Assembly (NCBI GenBank): GCA_010030605.1 | Contig: RHCK01000024.1 | Location: 1-10,651, forward strand | DNA: 10,651 nucleotides | Reading direction: 5' to 3' | From: Acidimicrobiia bacterium | Lineage (GTDB): Bacteria > Actinomycetota > Acidimicrobiia > Acidimicrobiales > Ilumatobacteraceae | Shown: piece by piece, positions 1-7,012 of the stretch | Layout of the letters: each line of letters starts with the position of its first letter | How positions within the stretch are numbered: position 1 is the first letter of the stretch | Made by a program: the position numbers and the translations under genes | Notes under the pieces: generated by a model | The model's input: the letters and a program-made list of their open reading frames with translations, nothing else | What the model was told of the DNA's origin: nothing | The model's database searches: none

Positions 1-682
1 CGGCGCCGAGCATTCGCCACAACATGCGGCGCGAGAGGGCGACGGACACCGGAGCCGTGTTCTCGGCGATCTCGGTGGCGATGGCGCGAGCCGCGACGAG
101 AAGGTCGTCCCCCTCGTGCACGCTGCGTACCAATCGCGCATCTCGGGCCTCCGTCGCCGAGATCATGCGCCCGGTGTAACACCATTCGGCAGCCTGTGAA
201 ATCCCCACCAATCGTGGAAGGAACCAACTGCTGGCCGCTTCGGGCACGATGCCCCGACGGGCGAAGACGAAACCGAATTTGGCGGTGTCACTCGCCAGTC
301 GAATGTCCATGGGCAACGTCATCGTGACACCCACGCCCACCGCTGCTCCGTTGATCGCCCCAATGACCGGCTTGGTGCTTTCGAAGATTCGCAATGCGAC
401 GAGACCTCCTCCGTCGCGCACCACGCCCGTTCGGGCGGCCACGTCGCTGCCACCCTTGGCGAACGTGTCTCCGCCACCGGACAAGTCGGCCCCCGCGCAA
501 TACGCCCGACCGGCGCCGGTGAAGATGATGGCTCGCACCTCGTCGTCGGCATCAGCCAAATCCATGGCGGCGATGATCTCCTTCAACATTCGGTTGGTGA
601 AGGCGTTCATCTTGTCCGGACGATTCAGGGTGATCGTCGCGATGCGGTCGGTGACGTCGTAGAGAATCTCGTCGAAATCCAT
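1..682 (-). CDS. Enoyl-CoA hydratase/isomerase (crotonase) family protein, 3' end cut by window edge
   Basis: A crotonase-fold enzyme acting on an acyl-CoA thioester; 227 codons are visible and the C-terminus lies beyond the left edge. The ATG at 682 gives MDFDEILYDV, followed by the usual TITLNRPDKMNAF (16-28), the first oxyanion-hole loop GRAYCAGADLS (58-68), the second loop NGAAVGVG (111-118) and MDIRLAS (125-131). An ungapped alignment from memory with rat mitochondrial enoyl-CoA hydratase puts T120 and F140 where the two catalytic glutamates (Glu144, Glu164) should be. E148, in the IVPEAASSWF stretch, sits where dienoyl-CoA isomerase has its catalytic Asp. A true hydratase is therefore unlikely; an isomerase or another crotonase activity fits better. 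It starts 27 bases downstream of the ftsX stop on the same strand and has a TACTGT box six bases before its ATG, suggesting its own leaderless transcript. The family is certain, the reaction is not. Confidence 0.9.
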   Translation of the reverse strand, partial: MDFDEILYDVTDRIATITLNRPDKMNAFTNRMLKEIIAAMDLADADDEVRAIIFTGAGRAYCAGADLSGGGDTFAKGGSDVAARTGVVRDGGGLVALRIFESTKPVIGAINGAAVGVGVTMTLPMDIRLASDTAKFGFVFARRGIVPEAASSWFLPRLVGISQAAEWCYTGRMISATEARDARLVRSVHEGDDLLVAARAIATEIAENTAPVSVALSRRMLWRMLGA

Positions 683-688
683 GGCTCG

Positions 689-694
689 ACAGTA
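689..694 (-). promoter_or_regulatory. Candidate -10 box (TACTGT) for a leaderless crotonase transcript
   Basis: TACTGT matches the actinobacterial TANNNT -10 pattern and is followed by exactly six bases and then the ATG at 682, so transcription would begin at or next to the start codon. No Shine-Dalgarno-like purine run precedes the ATG. A TTGACG hexamer lies at 715-720, but its 20-base spacer is longer than usual, so the -35 element is doubtful. Confidence 0.4.
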
Positions 695-709
695 GCGAGC
701 GTCGACGGG

Positions 710-1612
710 TCAGACGTCAAGGAAGCGCGACGCGGCGATACCGGACCCGATCGCACCAGCGGCGGCGCCGATCACGAGCAGCATGATCATCACCCAACGA
801 ACGTATCCATCGGAGACCACCAGAGCGGCCAGTTCGGTGTCGTTGAAGTCGGTGACCGCATTCGACCACGCTGAGTTCAAGCCCCAGAGTCCGGCACAAC
901 TGAGGACACCACCGATGAGGCCCTGAAGGAGGCCCTCGAGCATGAACGGGATCCGGATGAACCAGTTGGTGGCACCCACCAACTTCATGACCTCGATCTC
1001 GCGTCGTCTGGCGAACATCGCGGTTCGAATGGTGTTCCAGATCAACCCGATGGCCACGATCAGCAGAACGATCGACATCACGGTGGTTGCGACTCGGATG
1101 AACTGCGACACCCGCGACACGACATCGAAGACGTCCTGGGCATAGGCGACCTCACGCACGCCCTCGATTCCACGGAACGATTCACCCAATTCCCTGATGA
1201 GATTGGAATCGTCGGTGGTGGGAACCACCTTGAATTGCGACGGAATGTTCTCGGGGGTCAACAAACGAAGAGTTCCCGGGTCTCCGGCGAACAATTTCTG
1301 CGCCTCGGCGTAACTCTCGGCTTGATCCAAGTAGCGCAACTTCGAAACGTCGATGATTCCCGGCTGGGATTCGATCGCCTCTTGGATGAAGGCGATCTGC
1401 TCGGCCGAAGCGTCCGAACGCACGTACACGATCAATTCGACGTCGCCCTTCCAACGGGTCAACAAATTGTCGAAAGCTCGCTGAATGAGGAAAGTGGAAC
1501 CGACCAGCAGAAGCGACACCGCCGACGTGACGACCGCTGCCGCCGTGAGGGTGACGTTGCGCTTGAAACTCGCCCACGTTTCTCGGAATGCGTAACTGAC
1601 TCGCGCCAACAT
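710..1612 (-). CDS. ftsX: Cell-division ABC-type protein FtsX (membrane subunit)
   Basis: FtsX is the polytopic inner-membrane partner of the ATPase FtsE. The complex links the division ring to peptidoglycan hydrolases outside the membrane. The 300-residue protein has the family layout: a short cytoplasmic N-terminus (YAFRETWASFKRN), a first membrane segment at about 21-43, a large extracellular domain at about 44-170, then three further membrane segments at about 171-193, 221-243 and 272-294. The cytoplasmic motif RRREIEVMKLVGA (202-214) after the second segment is typical of FtsX/MacB-type permeases. The ATG at 1612 shares one base with the ftsE stop (TGATG), and an AGGGG run about ten bases upstream could serve as ribosome binding site, so the two subunits are probably made by coupled translation. 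In many actinobacteria smpB follows ftsX; here a crotonase gene does. Confidence 0.96.
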   Translation of the reverse strand: MLARVSYAFRETWASFKRNVTLTAAAVVTSAVSLLLVGSTFLIQRAFDNLLTRWKGDVELIVYVRSDASAEQIAFIQEAIESQPGIIDVSKLRYLDQAESYAEAQKLFAGDPGTLRLLTPENIPSQFKVVPTTDDSNLIRELGESFRGIEGVREVAYAQDVFDVVSRVSQFIRVATTVMSIVLLIVAIGLIWNTIRTAMFARRREIEVMKLVGATNWFIRIPFMLEGLLQGLIGGVLSCAGLWGLNSAWSNAVTDFNDTELAALVVSDGYVRWVMIMLLVIGAAAGAIGSGIAASRFLDV

Positions 1613-2289
1613 CAGTCGTACACCCCTCGCTCCTGGTCGCGAACGATCACGCCGCGATCCAACTGCACCACTCGCCGACGCATCATGTTCACGATGCGCT
1701 GATCATGGGTGGCCATGACGACGGTTGTTCCCGTGTTGTTGATGCGGTCGAGTAGGCGCATGATGCCCTCCCCGGTGGCCGGATCGAGGTTTCCGGTGGG
1801 CTCGTCGGCCAACAGGATCAAGGGGCGGTTCACGAAGGCTCGAGCAATGGACACTCGTTGCTGCTCACCACCGGACAATTGATGCGGGAAGCGGTCCTCC
1901 TTGTCGGACAGGCCGACCAGGTCGAGCACCGCGGGAACCTGCTGGCGAATGACGTGTTTGGGGCGACCGATCACCTCGAGGGCGAACGCCACGTTCTCGA
2001 ACACGGTCTTGTTCAGCAGAAGCTTGTAGTCCTGGAAGATGTTGCCGATGTTGCGGCGCAGGTACGGCACCTTCGAATCGGGCATGGTGTTGATGTCCTT
2101 ACCAGCCACCCACACCGCACCTTTTTCGGGTTGCTCTTGGCGATTCATGAGCCGCAACAAGGTGGACTTTCCGGACCCTGACGGACCCACCAGGAACACG
2201 AATTCGCCCTTGGCCACCTCGAACGACGCGTCACGAAGAGCAGTCACTTCGGTGCTGTAGGACTTCGTCACGTTCTCGAGGCGAATCAT
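1612..2289 (-). CDS. ftsE: Cell-division ABC-type ATP-binding protein FtsE
   Basis: FtsE is the cytoplasmic nucleotide-binding subunit of FtsEX; ATP binding and hydrolysis drive the signal through FtsX to wall hydrolases. The 225-residue protein carries all ABC ATPase motifs: Walker A GPSGSGKST (35-43), Q-loop glutamine Q86, signature LSGGEQQR (138-145), Walker B LILLADEPT (157-165) with catalytic E163, the TGNLD D-loop and the H-switch H195. The N-terminus MIRLENVTKSY and the segment NIFQDYKLL (83-91) are characteristic of FtsE rather than other ABC ATPases of similar size. The start at 2289 is supported by a GAGGAG ribosome binding site four bases upstream. The gene lies 76 bases after prfB, a wider gap than its neighbours have. 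A TAACCT hexamer at 2346-2351 could be an internal -10 box, but no -35 match is seen. Confidence 0.97.
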   Translation of the reverse strand: MIRLENVTKSYSTEVTALRDASFEVAKGEFVFLVGPSGSGKSTLLRLMNRQEQPEKGAVWVAGKDINTMPDSKVPYLRRNIGNIFQDYKLLLNKTVFENVAFALEVIGRPKHVIRQQVPAVLDLVGLSDKEDRFPHQLSGGEQQRVSIARAFVNRPLILLADEPTGNLDPATGEGIMRLLDRINNTGTTVVMATHDQRIVNMMRRRVVQLDRGVIVRDQERGVYD

Positions 2290-2293
2290 TCTG

Positions 2294-2299
2294 CTCCTC
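2294..2299 (-). promoter_or_regulatory. Strong Shine-Dalgarno (GAGGAG) of ftsE
   Basis: GAGGAG lies four bases before the ATG at 2289 and fixes the ftsE start. It is a stronger site than any seen before secA or prfB, which suggests that ftsE is initiated independently rather than by coupling to prfB. Confidence 0.7.
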
Positions 2300-2365
2300 G
2301 GGCAGTCGGCGACTCATGGAGCCGTTCTCTGGAATGCAGATCGTCAGGTTACCAGTGCACGTGCT

Positions 2366-3469
2366 TCAGGAATCGTCACCCGAACGTCGCCATCGCAAAT
2401 AGCCCTCCATGAACTCGTCGATGTTTCCATCGAGAACGGATTCCACTCCGCTCGATTCGACGTTCGTACGCAGGTCTTTGACCATCTGATACGGCTGCAG
2501 CACGTAACTGCGAATCTGACTTCCCCAACCGACCGTGGCCTGCTTGCCCGCGATGCGATCGAGTTCGGCTTGATGTTCTTCTTCGATTCGTGCGGCAACC
2601 ATGGCCTTCAACCGATTCATGGCCTTCTCGCGATTTTGCAACTGACTTCGTTCCTCTTGTGACGAAGCCACGAGTCCGGTCGGTTCGTGAATCAAGCGCA
2701 CCGCAGACGATGTCTTGTTGACGTGCTGCCCACCAGCACCGGACGCGCGGAACACTTCCATTCGCACATCGGACTCGTTGATCTCGATGTTCGGGTCGTC
2801 CATGGCCGGCCACACCTGAACAGCGGCGAAACTGGTCTGACGGCGACCCTGGTTGTCGAAGGGACTGATGCGCACCAGACGATGCGTTCCTCGTTCCGAC
2901 GTCATCAAGCCGTAGGCGTAACGCCCCTTCAACGTGAACTCCGCCGACATGATGCCGGCTTCCGTCGCCGGAGAGATGTCGTCGATCTCGACCGTGAACC
3001 CTCGTCGCTCGGCCCACCGCTGGTACATACGAAGGAGGATCTCGCTCCAGTCCTGCGCATCGACTCCACCATCTTTGGCGTTGATCTGCACGATGCAATC
3101 AGCCTCATCGTGCTCGCCAATGAAAAGACTGCGCATCTCCAACACGCTCAGTGCATCCGCGATCGCCGAGATCCCCGATTCGATGTCGGACTCCTGTGAC
3201 GCGTCGTCGACTTCGCGAGCCATCTCGTGCAGGACTTCGACATCCTCGAGCTGGCGCGACAACGAGTCGAACTGATCGATGTCGCTCTTGACGTTGGCGT
3301 ATTCGGCGTTCAGTCGCTTGGCATTCTCCTGATCGTCCCACAGGTCCGGACGCGACACTTCCACTTCCAATTCGCGGAACCGCTCTCGTTGCGAGTCGAT
3401 CTTCAGGTAGCCACGGGCCTCGCCGAGACGACGGCCCACCTCTTTCAGATCATCGGAAAAGTCGCGCAT
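2366..3469 (-). CDS. prfB: Peptide chain release factor 2 (RF2)
   Basis: RF2 recognises UGA and UAA in the ribosomal A site and triggers hydrolysis of the finished peptide. The 367-residue protein has the anticodon-like tripeptide SPF (202-204), diagnostic for RF2, and the catalytic GGQ (246-248) within RASGAGGQHVNKT. The N-terminal helical domain (about 1-115) and the C-terminal domain ending GYLRWRR are typical. The glutamine in RRQTSFA (209-215) stands where E. coli RF2 has histidine; I recall the same in other actinobacterial RF2s. The ATG at 3469 comes six bases after the secA stop codon with no clear Shine-Dalgarno, so translation is probably coupled to secA. The programmed +1 frameshift known from many bacterial prfB genes is absent: the equivalent point after GYL (20-22) reads straight on as CTG AAG, with no in-frame TGA. 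Confidence 0.97.
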   Translation of the reverse strand: MRDFSDDLKEVGRRLGEARGYLKIDSQRERFRELEVEVSRPDLWDDQENAKRLNAEYANVKSDIDQFDSLSRQLEDVEVLHEMAREVDDASQESDIESGISAIADALSVLEMRSLFIGEHDEADCIVQINAKDGGVDAQDWSEILLRMYQRWAERRGFTVEIDDISPATEAGIMSAEFTLKGRYAYGLMTSERGTHRLVRISPFDNQGRRQTSFAAVQVWPAMDDPNIEINESDVRMEVFRASGAGGQHVNKTSSAVRLIHEPTGLVASSQEERSQLQNREKAMNRLKAMVAARIEEEHQAELDRIAGKQATVGWGSQIRSYVLQPYQMVKDLRTNVESSGVESVLDGNIDEFMEGYLRWRRSGDDS

Positions 3470-3475
3470 GTCGGC

Positions 3476-6232
3476 TCAATTCGCGCCGTGGCACAACTTG
3501 AACTTCTTGCCCGAACCGCACGGACACGGCGCATTACGAGGGGTCTTCGACCATTCATCGTTGACCACCGGCATTTGCTTGGTCGGCTGCGACGGAGCCG
3601 GAGCCACGCCGGATTCGACCGAAGCGCCCGACACCGCCGACGGGGCCTCCGATTTCGTCTGCTGGAGGTTCTGCACCGCGGGCGTCGTCTCGTCGTTTCG
3701 CACCACCTGAACGTGCATGACGTAGCGCACGAAGTCCTGGGCGATGCCCTTCATCATGGCGCCGAACATCTCGTAGCCCTCGCGTTGCCACTCGGCGAGC
3801 GGATCTTTTTGACCCATGGCGCGAAGATTGATTCCCTCTTGGAGGTAGTCCATCTCCTCGAGGTGTTCGCGCCAACGTTGGTCGATGATGCGCAACATCA
3901 CTTGGCGCTCGACGTCACGCATGACGTTGCTTCCCAGTTCGGACTCGCGGCGCTCGTAGAAAGCCGAGGCATCGGCCATCACGACGTCGTACATCTCGTT
4001 CGTGCTTCGCGAACGCCCGAGGGCAGCAGCCGAGAGTTCGGTGGGCCAGAAGGTCTTCAGTTCCTTGGCCAAGCCATCGAGATCCCATTCGTCGTCGGCT
4101 TCGCTGACGCAGTGAGTTTCGATGAGTGAATCGACCGCTTCGGCCAGATACTCCATGGCTTCAGACTTCAGGTCCATGCCGTCGAGGATTTGATCACGCC
4201 GCAAGTAGATGACCTTGCGCTGCTCGTTCATGACCTCGTCGTACTTCAGAACGTTTTTGCGAATCTCACCATTTCGCTGCTCGACCGTGCTCTGCGCACG
4301 CTCGATCGCCTTGGTGACCATCTTGTGTTCGATCGCCTCGTCCTCGGGTAGGGCTCGTCCCATCACCCAACTGAGAGCACCGGTGGCGAACAGGCGCATC
4401 AACTCGTCGTCGAGGCTCAGGTAGAAGCGGCTCGAGCCCGGGTCACCTTGTCGACCGGCGCGACCTCGCAACTGATTGTCGATACGACGACTTTCGTGAC
4501 GCTCCGAACCGATGACGTAGAGACCGCCGACCGCCCGAACGCGGTCGCCTTCGGCTTTGCACTCGGCGGAGATGGTTTCGAGTAGCTGCGCGTAACGAGC
4601 CTGAGCTTTCGCACGGGCCTCGCGATACTCATCGGGCATTTGGTCGAGCGGCATCGGGAGCGCGAATTCGTCGGCCAGCGTGTCGACGCCGAATCCTTCG
4701 GCCAGAACCGCACGGCGGGCGAGTCCCTCGGGGTTTCCGCCGAGAAGGATGTCGACGCCACGTCCCGCCATGTTGGTCGCCACGGTGACGGATCCCAGGC
4801 GTCCGGCTTGGGTGACGATCTCGGCTTCGCGCGTGTGCTGCTTGGCGTTCAGAACTTCGTGCTTGATTCCGCGCTTGGTGAGAAGTCGCGAGAGATGTTC
4901 GCTCTTTTCGACACTGACCGTTCCGACGAGGATGGGCTGTCCGTTGGCGTTCCGTTCGACGATGTCGTCGACGACCGCGTTGAACTTGGCGTTCTCCGAC
5001 TTGAAGATGAGGTCGGGTTCGTCCAGTCGCGCGACCGGACGATTCGTCGGAACGGGCACCACCTGCAAACCGTAAGTGTTCATCAGTTCGGCGGCTTCGG
5101 TCTGGGCCGTTCCGGTCATGCCGGCCAACTTCGAATACATACGGAAGTAGTTCTGCAGCGTGATCGTGGCCAGAGTCTGGTTCTCTTCCTTGATCTTGAC
5201 GCCTTCTTTGGCTTCGACCGCCTGGTGGATGCCTTCGCTCCAGCGGCGACCTTCGAGGATGCGCCCGGTGAATTCGTCGACGATCTTCACTTCACCGGCC
5301 TGAACGATGTAGTCCTTGTCGCGGCGATACAACTCCTTGGCCTTCAACGCGACCTGAAGTTGGTGGACGAGATTTCGTTGAACCTCGTCGTACAGATTCT
5401 CGATCCCCAATTCCTGTTCGACGCGCTCGATGCCCTTTTCGGTGGGCATCACGATTCGCTTGTCTTCCTCGACCTCGTAGTCGTCGTCGCGCTTCAAGGA
5501 CCGCACGATGCTGGCGAAGCGGTAGTACAGATTCGCGGCGTCCGCCACGCGTCCCGAGATGATGAGTGGGGTGCGCGCCTCGTCGATGAGGATGGAGTCC
5601 ACCTCGTCGACGATGGCGAAGTTGTGTCCGCGCTGCACCTTGTTCGCCTTGGTGGGCGCCATGTTGTCGCGCAGGTAATCGAATCCGAACTCGTTGTTCG
5701 TTCCGTACGTGATGTCGGCGGCGTAGTCCTGTCGCTTTTGTTCCGGACGTTCGCGATGTCCGGGAACCACGAGTCCGACGTTCAACCCGAGCCAGCGGTG
5801 AACCCGACCCATCCATTCGGAGTCACGGCGCGCGAGGTAGTCGTTCACCGTGATCAGGTGAACTCCTTTTCCAGAGAGCCCATTCAGGTAGGCCGGCAAC
5901 GTGGACACCAAGGTCTTGCCTTCGCCGGTCTTCATTTCGGCGACCCATCCGAAATGCAGTGCCGCTCCACCCATCAACTGCACGTCGTAATGGCGTTGCC
6001 CGATCACACGACGCGCCGCCTCGCGCACCACGGCGAAGGATTCGATCAGCAGGTCGTCGAGGGACTCGCCACGCTCGATCCGCTGACGAAACTCATCGGT
6101 CTTGGCACGCAATGCGTCGTCGGACAACTTGACGAGGGCGGCTTCCTCGGCGTTGATGTCGGGCACCAAACCCTCGAGGGCCTTCAGCTTCTTGCCTTCA
6201 CCGGCCCGCAGGATGCGATCGAGGATTCCCAT
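3476..6232 (-). CDS. secA: Preprotein translocase ATPase SecA
   Basis: SecA is the ATP-driven motor that pushes unfolded preproteins through SecYEG across the cytoplasmic membrane. The 918-residue protein starts with MGILDRILRAGEGKKLK, the usual SecA N-terminus, at the ATG at 6232. Visible motifs are Walker A TGEGKT (102-107), the DEVD Walker B box (209-212), the preprotein cross-linking region that follows it, the helicase motifs VATNMAGRG and RIDNQLRGRAGRQGD, and the wing/scaffold domain. A low-complexity Ala/Ser/Pro linker then leads to a C-terminal SEC-C zinc motif with C903, C905, C914 and H915. The reading frame stays open upstream to about 6811, but that part lies antisense to the HAD gene and is not SecA-like. 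No Shine-Dalgarno precedes the ATG, and a TAGGCT box ten bases upstream suggests a nearly leaderless transcript. It is the first gene of the secA-prfB-ftsE-ftsX block. Confidence 0.98.
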   Translation of the reverse strand: MGILDRILRAGEGKKLKALEGLVPDINAEEAALVKLSDDALRAKTDEFRQRIERGESLDDLLIESFAVVREAARRVIGQRHYDVQLMGGAALHFGWVAEMKTGEGKTLVSTLPAYLNGLSGKGVHLITVNDYLARRDSEWMGRVHRWLGLNVGLVVPGHRERPEQKRQDYAADITYGTNNEFGFDYLRDNMAPTKANKVQRGHNFAIVDEVDSILIDEARTPLIISGRVADAANLYYRFASIVRSLKRDDDYEVEEDKRIVMPTEKGIERVEQELGIENLYDEVQRNLVHQLQVALKAKELYRRDKDYIVQAGEVKIVDEFTGRILEGRRWSEGIHQAVEAKEGVKIKEENQTLATITLQNYFRMYSKLAGMTGTAQTEAAELMNTYGLQVVPVPTNRPVARLDEPDLIFKSENAKFNAVVDDIVERNANGQPILVGTVSVEKSEHLSRLLTKRGIKHEVLNAKQHTREAEIVTQAGRLGSVTVATNMAGRGVDILLGGNPEGLARRAVLAEGFGVDTLADEFALPMPLDQMPDEYREARAKAQARYAQLLETISAECKAEGDRVRAVGGLYVIGSERHESRRIDNQLRGRAGRQGDPGSSRFYLSLDDELMRLFATGALSWVMGRALPEDEAIEHKMVTKAIERAQSTVEQRNGEIRKNVLKYDEVMNEQRKVIYLRRDQILDGMDLKSEAMEYLAEAVDSLIETHCVSEADDEWDLDGLAKELKTFWPTELSAAALGRSRSTNEMYDVVMADASAFYERRESELGSNVMRDVERQVMLRIIDQRWREHLEEMDYLQEGINLRAMGQKDPLAEWQREGYEMFGAMMKGIAQDFVRYVMHVQVVRNDETTPAVQNLQQTKSEAPSAVSGASVESGVAPAPSQPTKQMPVVNDEWSKTPRNAPCPCGSGKKFKLCHGAN

Positions 6233-6242
6233 GCAGTGGACG

Positions 6243-6248
6243 AGCCTA
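6243..6248 (-). promoter_or_regulatory. Candidate -10 box (TAGGCT) for secA
   Basis: TAGGCT fits TANNNT and lies ten bases before the secA ATG, which would give a transcript with a leader of only about three to five bases. No purine-rich ribosome binding site is present and no convincing -35 hexamer is found about 17 bases further upstream. The 135-base gap to the divergent HAD gene (6233-6367) must hold the control regions of both; nothing else recognisable is seen in it. Confidence 0.35.
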
Positions 6249-6367
6249 CCGTCACAATTCGCTGGCCTCGGGGTCGCCTCGGTTGGCGAAACACCCCGTC
6301 CGACCTGCAGACTCTCGAGGTGAATTCGACCCCGCGTGACTCCAACGATCCCGAATCCGAGATTTCG

Positions 6368-7012
6368 GTGCGGTCGATCGACGCGGTCATCTTCGACTTC
6401 GGCGGAGTTCTCGCCAGCAACGGTCGTCCGTCCGACGTTGTGCGTCGTTTTCCGAACGATCCCGCCGATGTGGTGATGCGGGTGATGATGGGTGAGTACG
6501 GACAGGACACGGACCATCCGTGGCACCGGCTCGAGCGCGGAGAAATCAGCATGGCCGACTACCGCTCGGCGTTGGCCCCGTTGGTGATGGACGCCGGCCT
6601 CACTCCGGTGGCCACCACCTTCGCGCCAGAACCCGGCCAATCGATCCCCTTCGATTTCACGCCCAACGCCCCCGTCGTCGAGTTGGTGCACGAACTCCGT
6701 GACGCCGGATTTCGATTGGGAGTTCTCACGAACAACGTTCGCGAATTGCGCGAACGCTGGTGGCCGATGCTCGACTTTCCCCGTTTGTTCCATGATGTGG
6801 TCGACAGCCACGAGGTGGGCATGCGCAAACCGAATCCGTCGATCTATCGACTCGCGCTCGAGCGGTTAGGCGTGCCCGCCCACCGAACCGCGTTTCTCGA
6901 TGACGCCGAAAGCAACGTTCGCGCGGCGATCGATGTCGGTCTTCATGGAGTGCTCGTCGACGAGGACCCCACGACGGCGGTGTCGACGGTCAGACTGCTC
7001 GCGAACCTCTGA
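6368..7012 (+). CDS. HAD-superfamily hydrolase (subfamily IA-like phosphatase)
   Basis: A cytoplasmic haloacid dehalogenase-like hydrolase, probably a phosphatase of unknown substrate. With the GTG start at 6368 it has 214 residues. Motif I is VIFDFGGVL with nucleophile D10; motif II is VLTNN with T121; motif III is the lysine in MRKPNP (K154); motif IV is FLDDAESN with D178 and D179. The helical cap at about 20-95 matches subfamily IA. The residue two after the nucleophile is G12, where most HAD phosphatases have the general acid/base Asp; FDFGGVL- and FDLGNV-type proteins are a known branch with this change. Start choice is uncertain: GTG at 6320 is in frame and would add 16 residues, but homology begins at IDAVIFD. 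The gene is divergent from secA and its last 23 bases overlap the comF 3' end. Confidence 0.9.
   Translation: MRSIDAVIFDFGGVLASNGRPSDVVRRFPNDPADVVMRVMMGEYGQDTDHPWHRLERGEISMADYRSALAPLVMDAGLTPVATTFAPEPGQSIPFDFTPNAPVVELVHELRDAGFRLGVLTNNVRELRERWWPMLDFPRLFHDVVDSHEVGMRKPNPSIYRLALERLGVPAHRTAFLDDAESNVRAAIDVGLHGVLVDEDPTTAVSTVRLLANL
6990..7012. other. 23-base convergent overlap of HAD and comF 3' ends
   Basis: The plus-strand HAD gene stops with TGA at 7010-7012 and the minus-strand comF gene stops with TGA at 6992-6990, so each gene's last seven to eight codons lie on the antisense of the other. No hairpin with a T-run is seen here for either strand, so each transcript probably runs some way into the other gene. 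Confidence 0.9.

Noticed and set aside
2346..2351. TAACCT as a promoter -10 box for ftsE
   Set aside because: It matches TANNNT but has no -35 partner and lies about 56 bases from the start; one hexamer in the gap is too weak to list as a feature.
3227..4129. A 300-codon plus-strand frame opposite prfB and secA
   Set aside because: It crosses the prfB-secA junction in antisense and its translation has no domain-like pattern.
6233..6811. In-frame N-terminal extension of SecA by 193 residues
   Set aside because: The extension is antisense to the HAD gene and unlike SecA, while MGILDRILRAGEGKK is the standard SecA start.
4640..7012. A 790-codon open frame on the plus strand running into the HAD gene, as if a giant fusion
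   Set aside because: Most of it lies antisense to secA, whose protein is unmistakable from end to end. Only the last 214 codons resemble a known family. The long opening is a by-product of codon bias on the other strand.
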